Origin: Sipunculus nudus
Taxonomy: Eukaryota; Annelida; Sipuncula; Golfingiida; Sipunculidae
NCBI GenBank assembly: GCA_026874595.1
Contig: CM049315.1
Location: 59,394,889-59,458,888 of the forward strand
Length of the DNA: 64,000 nt
Direction: 5' to 3'
A model generated the notes under the pieces. It was not told where the DNA came from. It saw only the letters and a list, made by a program, of their open reading frames with translations, and ran no database searches. Below are positions 38,101 to 53,100 of the stretch, in pieces (within the stretch, counting starts at the first letter, position 1; the number at the start of each line of letters is the position of its first letter). A program made the translations under genes and the position numbers.

Positions 38101-41100
38101 AAGAATCCTTGTAAGTTTTATAAACAAGGAATTATTTTTCATACATAGGGAATGTTTCTCAGAGTTATGACATTTTTATATTTAATAAAAATATATATAG
38201 TGGAATTCTGCTAACATGAGCACCTGTTGGATCAGCCAAAGTGGTCATGTAAGAGGGGTGGTTGTGTTAGCAGAAGAATATTATGTTAATTTACAATAGT
38301 CTTAGACAAAAAAGTGGTCATATCAATGGGGTGGTGGTGACAGCAGGGTGGTCTCCAGGTGAGATTTCAATGTAAATATATATAAATATTTTATATATAC
38401 AGTGGTTGAACTACAAAAGAGAAAGTTGGCAAAATTGGTACAAGACTGGCATGATATCCTGAAACAGTTCCCACCAGATGGCAGCACACACATTCTGCTT
38501 CCTGATGACTTGAGCCTGGACCATCTGTTGTGTCCTTCACATGACAACCTGTGGGACCCATCAAAACTCAGCATCCATCAGATCTGTAAAAATAAAGGTA
38601 GATACTGTAATCCAGGCTATATGGCTTAATAACCTGAAGTCAGACCTCAGGCTTGAGATTATTTGTGTTTATAGATATTCATATATGTAAAAGTTCTGGT
38701 TATTTTAATCTGTTTTTTGTGACTCTTTTAAGAGAGGTCAAACCTGTGTTTCTGGTGCATGTGCAAATAATTATAAACTAAACAGCAATGAGATTTTGCC
38801 ATAAAAATTTCAACTGTTAACTACTGAGTGTAAAAAATGTGCGTTACAGTAACATTGTCTTTCTGTAATATGCTTTCTTCATGGTAGGGTTTAGTAGGTT
38901 TAATACTGAATAGGACATCCTGTCAAAATCTAACATGAATTTCCTGAATATTCTCAATGAGGTATTAATCAGTAAAAGAGATATTAAGCTTTTTGATCTC
39001 AGTCCAAATATTTGGTGTATTTTTCATTTGTTTTTCCCACAGTTATATTGTACATGTATTTTACAGATGTACACATAAAGAAACAGAGTACAGGCGAGAC
39101 ATTCTACCATCATGCACACTGCCTTGATGAAGCAGGGCGCCCCCTCGGGGACAAAGCAGATGAAACTGCCTCCTTCCTGTTCAACTTTCCACCAACAGCC
39201 ATGGCCTACAGTGAACTTGCAATGACAAGGGTAAGTCTTCTCCGCCTCTTACTTAAAGAGGCAAAATCTCATTTACAATCAGTCTATCAAGTTGTTTCAA
39301 ATTCACACAAGTACCCATGAGGTGTACATAATTTTAAACCTGTTGGCAGTGTTCATGCTGATGCTACATGAACTTAGATAATATACATTCACTTTCATCT
39401 GTTTTAATGTAAATAATTAAATTTTTTAGAAATTGCACAATTTAAAATACCCTGTATTAGTAAGCCACTTTTAAAAGGGCTGTAATAGTAAACTACATGA
39501 GAATATCTCAAACCCAGTTCTTTTGTGTTTCCCCTGTACCATGTATCTAATAACCATTTCTTTTTTGTTTCCCCTGTACCATGTATCTAATAACCATTTC
39601 TTTTTTGTTTCCCCTGTACCATGTATCTCATAACCATTTCTTTTTTGTTGCCCCTGTACCATGTATCTCATAACCATTTCTTTTTTTGTTTCCTCTGTAC
39701 CATGTATCTCATAACCACTTCTTTTGTGCTTTCCCTGTTTCCATGTGTCTCATGATCACTTCTTTTGTGCTTTCCCAGTACCATGTATCTCATAACCATT
39801 TCTTTTGTGCCTCCTGCTGTACCATGTATCTCCTAACCACTTCTTTTGTGATTTCCCTGTACCATGTATCTCATTACCACTTCTTTTGTGATTTCCCTGT
39901 ACCATGAATCTCATTACCACTTCTTTTGTGATTTCCCTGTACCATGTATCTCCTAACCACTTCTTTTGTGTTTTCCCTGTACCATGTGTCTCATGATCAC
40001 TTCTTTTGTGCTTTCCCAGTACCATGTATCTCATAACCATTTCTTTTGTGCCTCCTGCTGTACCATGTATCTCCTAACCACTTCTTTCATGCTTTCCCTG
40101 TACCATGTATCTCATAACCACTTCTTTTGTGCTTTCCCTGTACTATGTATCTTTGTAGCTTGTGATTAAAAAGTAAGGTTACAAGAACCAGAAATTGAGT
40201 TCTTAAATGATCAAGAATGACCTAATGCATGTTTTATCAGACATGTAAGGATTTATATACCTATGTTAAGCCATCTATCTCATTGCCTGTATAGCCTCAT
40301 CAAGAGAACACAGCAGGATGACTGAAGCAGATTTTATCATGTAGCCTGAACTGGTGCCGTAATTGTGTGCATTGACCTCATGTTTACAAACGCTGTCTGG
40401 CTTTTAAACCCCTGAAGATCAGCCTGTAGCAGGGATGTGGTACTCCAGTCATGACTTGGACTCCAATTCAGACTTGAGTCCACTTATTCAGGGACTTGGA
40501 CTCAAGCTTGACCTGAGGGTTAAACTCGGATTAGGACTTGGATGTCAGGACTCAAGCACGAGATAACATTCTAAATCCATCTCAAGTCCAAGGGAAAAAG
40601 ACTGTGACATAAACTAGGATGTTCTGATAGGGGAATGCACTTTAGTCTCCTATTGGCAGAAATTAAAAAATTCAAGACTGTATATAGAAAGCTTATCCCT
40701 GCATCAGGAGCTAATTATATTTATACATCAAATCAAAAGCATATGTAAACTATACCAGAAATATTCATGATAATCTCGAATATCCAGTTTTAATTTTTTA
40801 TAATAAGGATATTTTTGTTGGACTTGAAGATGGTAGACTTGGACTCAAACCCAAAGAACTTAGATTTTTTTATTCAGGTGGCTTGGACTCCGACTTACAC
40901 TTGGACTTAGATGGTGTGGACTGGACTACAACACGTGCTGTAGATAGGATGAGAAGGACATAGGTGAAGTTGATGTATCAGATGTTTGTTCTGCTGACTC
41001 TATATAGACCTACGTTACCTTTTGAAAGGTGTAGGTGCATTTAACAGGGCTGAACTTCAAGAGGCCAGAACAGTAATTGAACCCACATTTTAGTTTTAAA

Positions 41101-44100
41101 AAATGTGAATTCATTGCCTAATAGGCTATTGCTATACCCTACTATAAATAATATAAATTGATATTTCATTGTTTGTATAAGTTATATAGGAAATATAAGC
41201 ATGGTTTCTTGACTTATTTTTTCTTGATGTGACGTGTACATGACATCATTGACAAATATAATAAATGTGGGTTCATCATAAACATACATAGATCAGCTAG
41301 ACCATGAAGTGAACCCACATTGTCATAACAAAAAAATGTTGGTTCAATGCCTAATAGGCTTCTACTATATACTATTTAATATAATATATAAAAGAAATTT
41401 TATAAAGTATTTTATAAGTTAGAAATATGTTGTAAAAAATATGTGTCAGTTCATGATTTATATTTCTGGACATGTTACTCTACATCATTGACAAAAAATA
41501 CCATAAGCCTGTTCACTTGTTGTTTTAGCCCTGAAGATCAGCTCCATTTAATGCACCTATATCTTTTGGACCCCTTAAAATAGGTTGTGATACTTGAGTG
41601 ACTTAATTCTCTCATATAATTTCAGGTTGTTCTTCCTCAGTTCAAGCAGCTGCTGCCTGACAAGAACCTGCATGATGTTCAGCGCCATCTGGTGAGCTGT
41701 TTATTCTTTTATATCTTTTAAAAGGGTTATATTTTAGATTTTGAGATAATTATTTTGAGATTTTAATCTGATTAATGGTATAATCTTTTTTTATCTGCAA
41801 TTGATTTAATTAAATTTATTTAGTATTATCATGGTTATTAAACTGTTATATATAAAAGGTATTGTAAAAGTAATGCAGATTTGATTTTATATTAGTAGTC
41901 TATGTAACATTAATTAAAGGAGGGTTTTTTTTATTTGATATAGAACATTTCCTGTGTGTCATTTTCTGAAGCCTACACCTTTAGCTTTCTCATTTAGGTG
42001 GAGAGCATGCTACAGAACTTGATTGAGGTCATGGCCTCGAGGCTACATCTTCAGTCTTTTGTTTACCCCCACCGAGAGCTTGACACCCCCTTACATAACC
42101 TACCCACCAGGCTGTTGAAGGGAAAAAATGCAAGCAGAGCAAGAGGTGGAAAACAGAAACCTGACAGGCTGGACTTTGATCCCACCAGTCTGTTCCCTGA
42201 TAGTAAACTCACCAATGGCATGTGTGTATCCCACTCAAAGACAGCCAGCTCTCAGACCAGAGCAGTAGAGAACGTACAGACCTTGGACTTCAAGCAGCTA
42301 GGTCAGTACACAGAATGCTTGACCATGTACAGGCACAATGGGTTCAAAGGAGAGCAACTGCCTGACAACATGTGTTGTTTGATGCCAAACCTGCAGATCT
42401 GCACACTTCATGGAACGAGCAATCTCATGTCCCTCCCAGAGGATTTCAATCTCATGACCAGTCTTCGATCATTCCATATCTCCAGGGGCAAAGTATCCAC
42501 AATTCCAGTGAGTCTAATGCAGTGCTGCCACCTGTCCTATCTTGTCCTTGGTTGCTGTGCCATCACGAGTATTCCTGAGGAGATAGGGCTGCTTGTTAAC
42601 CTGCAGAGTATGAGTTTGGCATCCAATAAGATTTCTCGGATCCCGGCCAGTATCGGACATCTGCAAAAGATGAAGTACCTGAATTTGATGGGAAACCCCC
42701 TGACAGAGCTCCCTAAAGAACTGGGCAACCTGAAAAACCTCCAGTCCTTTGTGATGGCAGGTTAGTAACACTAGCAGTGCAAATACATATCCTATCCTTA
42801 ACTATGACAGGGTTGCCAGCAGTCAGGGAAAAGTTAGGGAAAATTATTATTTCAAGGTCAGGGAAAAGTCAGGGAATTTCATAAAAAGTCAGGGAATTCT
42901 TTGATATTTTGGGAAGTCGGGGAAAGGTCAGGTAGTTTTTAATGCCACTCGCATTAAATTAAATTATGAGGTTGAAAGAGTTTGGCATCTTTTAAAAATG
43001 TGGTAAGTCTGCTGATTTACTCTTGTTAACTTTAAATTTTTGTACAAAAATCTAAGGTTGATGATGCAGAGTATGGATGCACATTATATAACACCAACAA
43101 TTACTGATGGTGCGATTCAATTCCTGAGTACTAAAATAAAAAAGCAGAATCTGATGTGTGATTCATTCTGGTGTTCTATACTTTTTCCAATGAAGTTGTG
43201 GCTATAAAATGACATTTTTGAAACCCAATTCAAAATTTGTGTGATGATTTATCATTGAATACCAACACAAAGTCAGGGAATTTTTTCAGAGTTGGCTGGT
43301 GGCAACCCTGTGTGACTTACCATCTTGTAAAACCATCTTGCAGGAAACTATGGACTGCTGGACTGATGGCAATTTGAACTGTGTAACAACATAATATTAT
43401 TGATGACCAAATTTCAATTTATTACTCAAGGTGGTACATTTGATAAAATAAGCCTGCGCCAATTTTTGCAGAAACATGTTGTTACCCTCTGTAAATAAGA
43501 CCCAAGATAAGTCCAGGTGATTTGAAATATTGACTTAGTGTTTGCTTATCAGACAATTTGGTGCACTTTTTTCATAAATTTTAAACCAAAATTCAGAAAT
43601 TGTGTATGTTATTGACAGGGAAGCACTGGTGGACCATGCACCGCAATGTGAATGCCTCTGAGCAAGAGTACACGTTCTCCCAGTATAAGGAATGGCTGTC
43701 TCACCCCCGCAACCAGATGGAGCTCTGTTTATCTTATGAGGTATTGTAGATTTATTGTAGTGTTACGTTTTTATTTTCTCCCAGTATAAAGAATGGCTGC
43801 CTCACACGCATTTAGTTGGAATTCTGCTTATATTATGAAGTATCATAGATTTATTGTTGTTTGATGTGATATCTTCTCCAAGTATAAGGAATGGCTGTCT
43901 GACCCATGTGATCGTGCTAAAGTATGACCAAGTTGATGATTCTGAAACCTTGGCCCATGCTCATACTTTTTTAGGTGATTGCAAGCCTTGAACCAAAAGA
44001 AACCCCAAAAACTGTCTTCAAAAGTCATTTAGAAGCACATTTTAGGGGGTTGGCCGGTCAATTCTATGTGAGGCCAGTGGTCTTACACATTTATTTCAGT

Positions 44101-47100
44101 TGGATTGTACAAGTGTCAGTATGCTCTAGTGAATGTATTAGTATGTGAAATCACTAGGCATTTAGATACATGTTTTGGACTAAGTTCATACACATGTCAA
44201 CCAGGCTCGGTGTAACACTCCTGTGGGTCCTAGGTTCTTGTCATCCCCATTGATGGGTCAACATCAAGGAATCCCCCAAAGGCACACTTGTTTGTGACTG
44301 AAACCAGACTGTTGGGCACAGTTGCTATATAAAGCTGGCAGAGCACTCATCCTGGGCGGGGGCTGACCATGAAAAGTCTCACTGCCTCAGCTGAAATTTT
44401 AACTATCTCCCAGCTTTGAGCTCTGTGCTCTTCCTCTAGACCATGGAAGCCGGTGTTCACCATCCTACATAGCTTACTTGACTTGGGACCCTGCTTTTAA
44501 GCCTATGTTTCTCTTGTTTCAGAGGCTGTGTGATATGTACAAGGAGAGCGACCATAATGGAGATGGAAAGCTACAGCAGGCAGAGTTTGCTGACCTCAAT
44601 GCCCAGTTCTACTACGTGGTTCCTAGGTTTGGGGCAAAAACTATTGGTAAAAAAACTTATTTCATTTCTTCTTTTCAATGCACCTTTGTATTGTATGTCC
44701 ACTTACAATATGGCTGCATAAATTCTTGAATGATAAATCTCTAGGGGGGGAGGTTAAATAACAATTCAAATCCAGATGGGAATTCAGAATAATCTTTTCC
44801 TTCCTGATGGCCCGCTGCTGTATCTCTCATCTTTTATCAACTATGTATATCATCCTCTGATCTGCTGTTATCTCTTATCAGTCATGTATATCATCACTTA
44901 GCAGTTGTGTATGTCCTCTTTCATCAGCTTTATCTGTCACCTTATTAATATCCATATCCTGACCTCAGTAACTACATATTCATGCTTTCTACATTGTTTC
45001 CAGCTGATGACCTATACTGTGGAGTACCGTCATCCATTTTCCACCTTGACAGCCTGCAGGATGTGAACCTGGCTTACCACGGCTTCACACGTCTGCCCGC
45101 CGCTGTTCAGAACCTGAAGAATCTCAGGTCACTTGGTCTTAACTTCTGTATCCGGCTGGAAGCACTGCCCCATCAACTCGCCAGTCTTCCTCACCTGAAA
45201 GGTTGGTAGTTGACAATCCAGCAGGAATCTGGACTCTCATGGTTATATACAGCACATATTGGTGTATTTTATATTTTGTGGTGTCACATTCTGTAATTTT
45301 ATAATTAAGTCATTATAGAAATCCCCATTGCTTCATTGAAAAGAACCCATGATAAAAAGTTATAATAGTGTATGCATTTTAACCAAACACTCTGAAAATA
45401 GCCATAATTCAAATCTTTTTGCTATATTTGTTGATTATTTAGTGTTCAGAAAGCCTTGAAATAATCAAAGATTATCAAGACTTTACAAATACAGACTTTT
45501 ATATGTGGACAGTTTAAATAAGGCCTTTGTTATTTTATACCTAATATTAACAACCTTAAGTGACCCAATGTATAGAACTAAAGCATAAATCTGATCACTT
45601 TAAATACATCTGATCTGATTTAGTATGCCTTGACATCAGATCCAGTTGAGAGATATGTATTCAGTTATTAATATTATTTCTACACTAACTGGCATTTGTT
45701 TTATAAGCTGCATGTGTTATATACAGCATGAATCTGAAAGACTTTTTTAAGAGATTCCAATGAGGGCTTTGCCCTTGCCACAAGATTATAACCAAGTGGC
45801 CTGTACTCATGAAAGGTGAAAGATCCATGGGAACATCATATCTACATGTCCTAATTGTATGAAAGTTTAAAGTGGCTTAATAATGTGTGGTCTAAAATGC
45901 CTGTTTTGTCCTACATGGCTTGTTGTTTTCTCAAACACATACTAACCCAGTTTGAAAATAGCCGTTCAAAATGGTGAAGTTTATGGTAAATGTGGAATAT
46001 CCTGTCTTACTCCTGGTTCCATTTTTAGTATACAGGATGCAAAGTCACTACTGATATGTCAGATACATGGTTTTCTAGCGGAGTTAAATAAAAAAAGACA
46101 CTTTTGATAGGTATGTTTAATTCTAATAACATATATGTTGGAATATATTGTTGATCAGACATCGGCCTGGCTGGGTGTGCTGCCTTGTCACTGCCTCCAG
46201 TAGAGATTGTATCCCGCGGCACACAGTCCGTGTTGGCATATCTACGGAGGTCAAGCAGCGGCTTCACTGAAAACTGGAGGACGAAACTGATGGTGGTGGG
46301 CCTGGGAGGAGCCGGTAAAACCAGGTAACAGTAATGGATAATATGTCAGTGATTCAGACAACATGGCATTCATATGGTTCACTGGAGAACGTTATATTTT
46401 GTCTCACTGCTCAGCATCATTGGCACTTATTAACTACATTTCTGTTGATAATTATCTGCTGTTTGACAAGCTGACACTGTCAGAGATGCAGGTAAGCAGA
46501 ATGTTGAAAAAATGTATATGATGGATAAATTTACTTTCAAATCATTTTGAACTATAGACTGTTCTAGACTTGTTGTTTTTTAGCAAACCTGTGAGCTTGT
46601 GCGATGGTGCAGGGTCGTCCTTTGTGCATCGTGTGGTGTGCGTCGTCTGTATGTTAACCATAGCTATCTTAAAAAAGGCAGAAGCTAGCATCACCAAATT
46701 TTTTGCAAATAATCAGTCATTTGAAAAACTCTATCGGATTTTGTTTATTTTTTTCTAACTGCATTTTCTTAGATTTTATAGGGAAAAAGCTAAAAAAAGC
46801 TTTTAACTAAAAGCCAAACTGTCCAGCCAAATATTTCACAGAAATGATCCCTGGAACAATCTTTCTCAAGTTTGTTTGAATGGTTCCAGTTCGGAGATTT
46901 GTAGCCGAGGTACAGGAGGTAGAACTTAGTCATCTGTCCAAAAAAAGCACACTAAAATTAAAATCTCAGAAACGACTAGAGCTATAATCACCAAATTTTA
47001 TACCAATGTTTGTCACATATGTCATATCTGAAATAGATGTATTGGTGGCGCCACCTACATTGATGTGTTTTTTACAAGCCAAAATGTAATTTTAAACTCT

Positions 47101-50100
47101 TCTAGCTTATACACTGATTTATGATGAAACTGTTAAGCTGATTTGTTTAAACTTTACAAGAATTATTCTATGGTAGGGTCCTGCCAGTTTTATAAGAATA
47201 GATTTGGTAAATACAGCTTTAAAAAAGCACTGTAGCCAATTGAAAAAGGCTTTCTGTGTTAGAAAACAGATTTGACAACTTGCTGAGTTTCAGCAGCCAA
47301 GTCAAGAGGTCACTCAGTACAAACAGGTGGGGTCCAGACATCACCATGGCAACTAACCTGGCTCTGGCGTGTGTCTAGACAATGTGTCAAGACATCTAGA
47401 CACAGCATCTAGATGTCTAGACACAATGTCTAGATGCAGAATTCCCAGATTATTATCTTTCAACTGTTTGAAAAAACTTGGTTTTCATTTTAAGCGAATC
47501 GGGTTTATCATCAGGTCACATGTGAACTGCTGCGCCCTCATTTTTGGTTGACCTCTGACCTATCCTCGCTGCTTAGCTTCCATTTGTGGGTCTGTTTCCA
47601 CACATAAACCCACATATCTCGGATCCATCAGGCTAAAAATTTTGCACAAATGTAGCCCTTTGATAGCTTTATAACATACACTAAAAAAGGTGGTGCCACC
47701 TGCAAATAATTTTGCACAGTGTCCATTTGTTCATCTGCCTTGGGATAAAATCACTCATATCTCAGCAGTGGTTTGACTTATCCACCTGAAATTTTGCAGG
47801 TTTATACATCATGGACAATTGTCTCGATTTTATGACAGGTGGCACCACCTACATTTAAGTTTACGCTGCAGACATCCATGCTAATATGCAACACACCTAA
47901 CTCTGTTCCCCTTGCCACTTAATCCATGCCTCATTTCACCCATCCCACTCTGATTTTTGCAGATACACATAGTTGCTTGTCGACTACCCATATTCTAGTT
48001 TTAAAATGTCCTAGTCTGAAACTTGCAGGTCTGAAACGTCCATTTTGCTGAAATCATTATGACTAAGATAGATATGCAGGACTTAAGAAGATCAATATTA
48101 AATTTTAAAAATAAACCTCCATTCATACTCCTAAACTTTGCACAGGTTCACATTAGGCCTTTAGGCCTTGTTATTTATTATAATAATTTTACAGAAATCT
48201 AAAATGTTGAAAAAAAATGTATTTATAATAATAATTATATTATAGATTATAGTTATATATAATAATTGATCAGATATCTCTTTGAGATATCCTCATGTAA
48301 TATTTACTGCTGGTTGTATAGAAGGGTTAACAGTTACAGTGAAAAGCTCTAAATCCTGTTTTGTGTCTTTGTGTTTTACCAGCTTGCTGCGGGCATTGAC
48401 CAGTGGAAGGTACAGGACGGCCCAGCTTACAGCAGAGGACATCACGGATGGTATTGATGTGGGAACCTGGACAGTGACTCATACTAGTGGGAAGAAGGTC
48501 ACCTTCAGTACATGGGATTTTGCTGGACAAACTGTGTACTACAACACCCATCAGGTCAGTTGATAAAGTTTTTTTTTTTAGTTTTTTTTTATGGAGGTAA
48601 CTCTCTCCATTTGTAAATGCTTCCTTAACTATGTATTATGTACATCTGCAGAGTTCCATTCTGGTTTCAGACTATGTGAAACTCACTGGGGCTTATACCT
48701 GATTATCCTGGTGTCAGCCAGGTTCGGTGTACCACTCCTGTGAGTCCCGGGTGTCTGTATCCCCATTGCTGGGTCATAACATGAAGGAACCCCTAAAAGG
48801 TGCACTCGTTTGTGAGTGAAACACAACTTTTGGGCACAGTCTCCCCAGTAAACTTGCAGGGTGTTCACCCTGGGTTGGACTTACCATGACAAATTTCACC
48901 ACCTTGGCTGAGATATAAACTCACAATCTCCCTGTTCAGAAATACAGAAAGTTAAAAGTAGTTCATCACAGGTGAAGAACTCAACATACCAATTAAGGTG
49001 TTGGACTCCAGAGCTTAAGGTCCCTGTTCTGTTTCAAATACTGCCATTTAAAGGCAAATTCATTGAGTCTATGTAGAACCTCAGATAATCCTTTTATGAC
49101 TTTAACTAAAGGTTATGATGCTGCGTTCATTACCGCTCGGAAATACTGTAATTACGAGTTTCCCAGTGGGAAATACCATTTGACACGTGATCCAAGTGGA
49201 ACGTACCATTGCATTGGGAAACTGGTATTTTGCGGAGCATGTTGGTCAGTCCCACTTCACCTTTATTCACTGCTTTTGGAGATGCAGGGAGCAAATAAAG
49301 ACAACATGCAATATTTGACTGATTTACATAAAAGTTTTACATGACAAATAATTTTGAACAAATGTGACATGGAACATATTAAATTAATCAGTTTCTTTTT
49401 GGTTACTATAACAACCTAGACATCTTGTCAGTGGGTCTTTTGTTGGGTACCAAATGTTTGCAAGTCTTATGTACCACCTGCCATCTGGTAATTACTTTAT
49501 TTCCGAGCGGTAACAAACGCAGCATGACTTCTGCATTATTCCTAGCCCCTTGCATATGAAACCTGAATTCTTAAAGAAGACTCCGTAATGACATATAAGT
49601 CTTATCTTGTACCTTTATCTTAATTCAAAAGACATTGCCACCAAAAGCCCATAGACTTAATTTGTACCCACAAAAAAAAAAAAGAAAAAATAGTTATCAT
49701 CGAACAGAATTCAAGATGAATCTGTATGTAAAACTATACAGTAACAAATGAGCTGTAAATGTGCAAAAAACTTGTAATGAACTAATTCATCATCCTGACG
49801 ATGATCCATGTTGTTTTCTTCCAGTTCTTCCTGTCCTGTAATGAATTAATTCATCATCCTGACCATGATCCACTTTGTTTTCTTCCAGTTCTTCCTGTCC
49901 AAGCAGGCGGTGTACATCCTGTTGTGGTCCATGCGCCTCAGCTATGAACACTCCGGCCTCAACTTCTGGCTCAGCTCCATCAAATGTCGTGCTCCTGATG
50001 CTCCGGTGTTCGTGGTGGGCACACACGCAGACCAGGTAACTATTCCTGGCCATGACAACATGACATTCAGGCTTTAAAAAGCTTATAGGGGTCTGATAAT

Positions 50101-53100
50101 CATGATACAAGTCATAATAGAAAGAACACCCATTCCAAGGGTCGGATCAAAATATTTACCGTTTGGTAGTATATGACTTCAGGGGCTTATATGGCTGTGT
50201 TTTATTTGCTAAATAATGATGAAAAAAGCTGTTACACAAAATTTGTGGTGGTAAGCCTGGCGGCAAAAACTAAAGTTTGGAACAGTTTAGTGTATTGCAG
50301 TTTCCGCTCTCAAGCTGTCATGACAAAGAGACCGTCTTTCCGAGTGAAACCAGCCTCATTATTAATGACTGCTGCATGCATATACAGATTTCAGCCATTA
50401 ATGTAATATTTATTATTTATCTCAACAGAATAACATCAATTTTTGTCTTAACTAAGGAAAATGACACTTCAACAAGCTGATATAACAAAAAGTACTTTAA
50501 GAAATGACATGCACATCTACTTACACTAGAATTGATCAGAATCCTATAGCTTGTATGCCACCTCAGCATCTTCAGTTAATAAAAAATACAAGTTTGGGTG
50601 GCAGGCTATCACTGTTATATCCTCAGACTAAAATTTTGAGATACAATGGTTTCAGCATGGTCTGGCCACTGCCACAGACAATCCATCTGGGTGAAATAAC
50701 TAAAAAGATATTTCAGATTTAAAAAAAATTTCCATGTGCATATATAGGTGACTGGGCAAAGCCAGTTTAAAACAGGGGCATAACCTTTATAAGGAAAGTT
50801 GTATTGACCTTTGGTGGGTTCATTTTGTGTGAAAATCACACAAAACCTTAAATATCTCAATAATAGCTGATTGGACTGGTGTGAAAATAAGCTTGAATGA
50901 AGATCTGGTGGTGCCATTTTTAATCTTTTCTTATTATTGGACCAATTTACACCCCAATTGATGCCACTTGATCAGAGTATGAGCACTATAATTAAATTTT
51001 TATTGGACAGATTACTTTCATTTTGAGTGTATACTTAGATATGGGTCATAGAATGAAGCATATTTAAATTTTGGTCATGACCTTTACTCTGAGAGTGCCA
51101 TGACCTCGAATACTTCCATATTTTGTGAAAATTGCATAAAAATATTTTTATTATATATAATTGATGGGTTCGCTCTGAAAATTGTAATTACCAATGGTAA
51201 GTTCTTGGATTAGTTCAAAAACTGGTGATCTTTTCATTGATGTTCAAGGTCAAATAAGCCAAAATGCAGGATTATTGTGGACCCCATAACTTATAAAGTA
51301 AAGCATATTTTTTTAAACACAAATTATTTCAACTAGATTCTCAGAAGAAATAAACAAATGGTGACCCTAACCTGTTAAGGTGTTAATATATGCACTAGAA
51401 GAAGGGGACCTGTTTCATCCTCTGCTGAGGATTATATCAAGGGTTTATGTCACCATTTGTCTATTTGTGTTACAATTTTAGCTTTCAGTCATGCTGAGCA
51501 GTAGCAATGGAACATCCTTCAGGCTGTCCATCTCTATGTCAGCAAAGCACTAATCATTACAGCTAGGCCTTTGAAGTGTTCTGGATGAAATCTCATTGGA
51601 ATACAGGATTCTTCTTATACCTCTGTACAATGCAAAGTTCTTCTTTGTGTAATTTTTTAAAATATTTTTTTTCTGTTGAAGGTAACCGCCTCCATTGTTT
51701 TCAATGCTCGCTTGAATAAGTAGATGTACAACTGCAGGATTACATCCTGGTTTTGGACTACGTGACAAGGCAGTATGAAACGCTTCTTCTCATTATATAT
51801 CCTGGTGTTAACCAGGCCCAGTGACTTCTGCAACTGCAGGCCATGGGTATGTAATCAGCTCCATTGCTTGGTCATACCCATGAGGAACCTCCAAAAGGCA
51901 CACTCGTTTATGAGGAGAAACATGACCATTGGGCATGGCTTACCATTATGCCTGCAGAGTGCTCACCCTGGGTGGGACAGACCATGACAAATCTCACCAC
52001 CTGAGCTGAGTTTCACACTCCTGATCTCCCAGCTGTGAGTCCTGTGCTCCACCCTGGAGCCCCAGAAGCAGGTTTCTTTGTGGGATTTGGTGTTCTACTC
52101 GCTTCTTTTATTTACAGTTTTCTGTAGGGTGTAGTGTTCATATAGTTATTCTTTCAGTTCTCACTTGTTGATGGTGCTATTTTCTCTCTCTGTAGGTACA
52201 GAAAGTTGACATCCCAGTGGACCAGCTCAAGCAGCAGTACCCTCAGATTGTTGGCTTTCATTTTGTTAGCTGTCTTACTGGGCAGGTCAGTACTCTCTAT
52301 TCCAGCAGTACTGAGTAGCAACCCCTACTGGTATACACTATATTGTTAATTTTGCAATGAACCTGGCTTTTGTAGGAGCAGATTGCTCATATATTACAGT
52401 ATGTGAATTTGTGTGCCTTACTTATTAGTGTTATATTTGCATGGAAATTAAAATGATAAAAGTAGTCATATCTTTAACATTACATCACCATAGTAGACTT
52501 AAGTGTCATAGAGTACAGTAAGAACATGGCTCACTGTATTATATATGCCATTGAATATAGCTCATTGCATTTTAATACAATTCTTCCTTCATAACTTCGT
52601 TTGAATGACATTAATAACACATATATTGTTTGATAAGTTGAAATGTTTTTTACAGGGAATGCAAGACCTGGAAAGTGAAATCATCAGCACTACATTAAAA
52701 GAGGTGTACATGGGGTCAAAGGTGCCAAATGTCTATCTGAGCTTGGAGGAGAGTATTTACAGGTACATGTTAGGCCAAAAAAAAACATAAGGTTTGATAT
52801 TATCCTATCTTCTTGAAAGAAATGTCCGAGCAGCTGGAGCTCAAAATTAGGTAAATTTCTATTGAAAATCAAAATCGAAATGTTTGATGCTGGGTTTTTA
52901 AATTGACACGGGTGTGTCTGAGAACCATACCTTTTATTTTATTTTGCCTTGGTGTTGAATATGAATAATTAAGTTGTACCTGAATTTGGAGAACAGTTTT
53001 TACAAGGTATATTAAGACTGAATGATACATAATACATTAAAAAAATTCAGTTTAGAATACACCAGGTAGTACAATAAAATATGTACAGATAGAAATTATT

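Noticed and set aside
39471-40169. Repetitive ORFs on both strands
   Set aside because: They are translations of the 40-bp minisatellite and have no other support.
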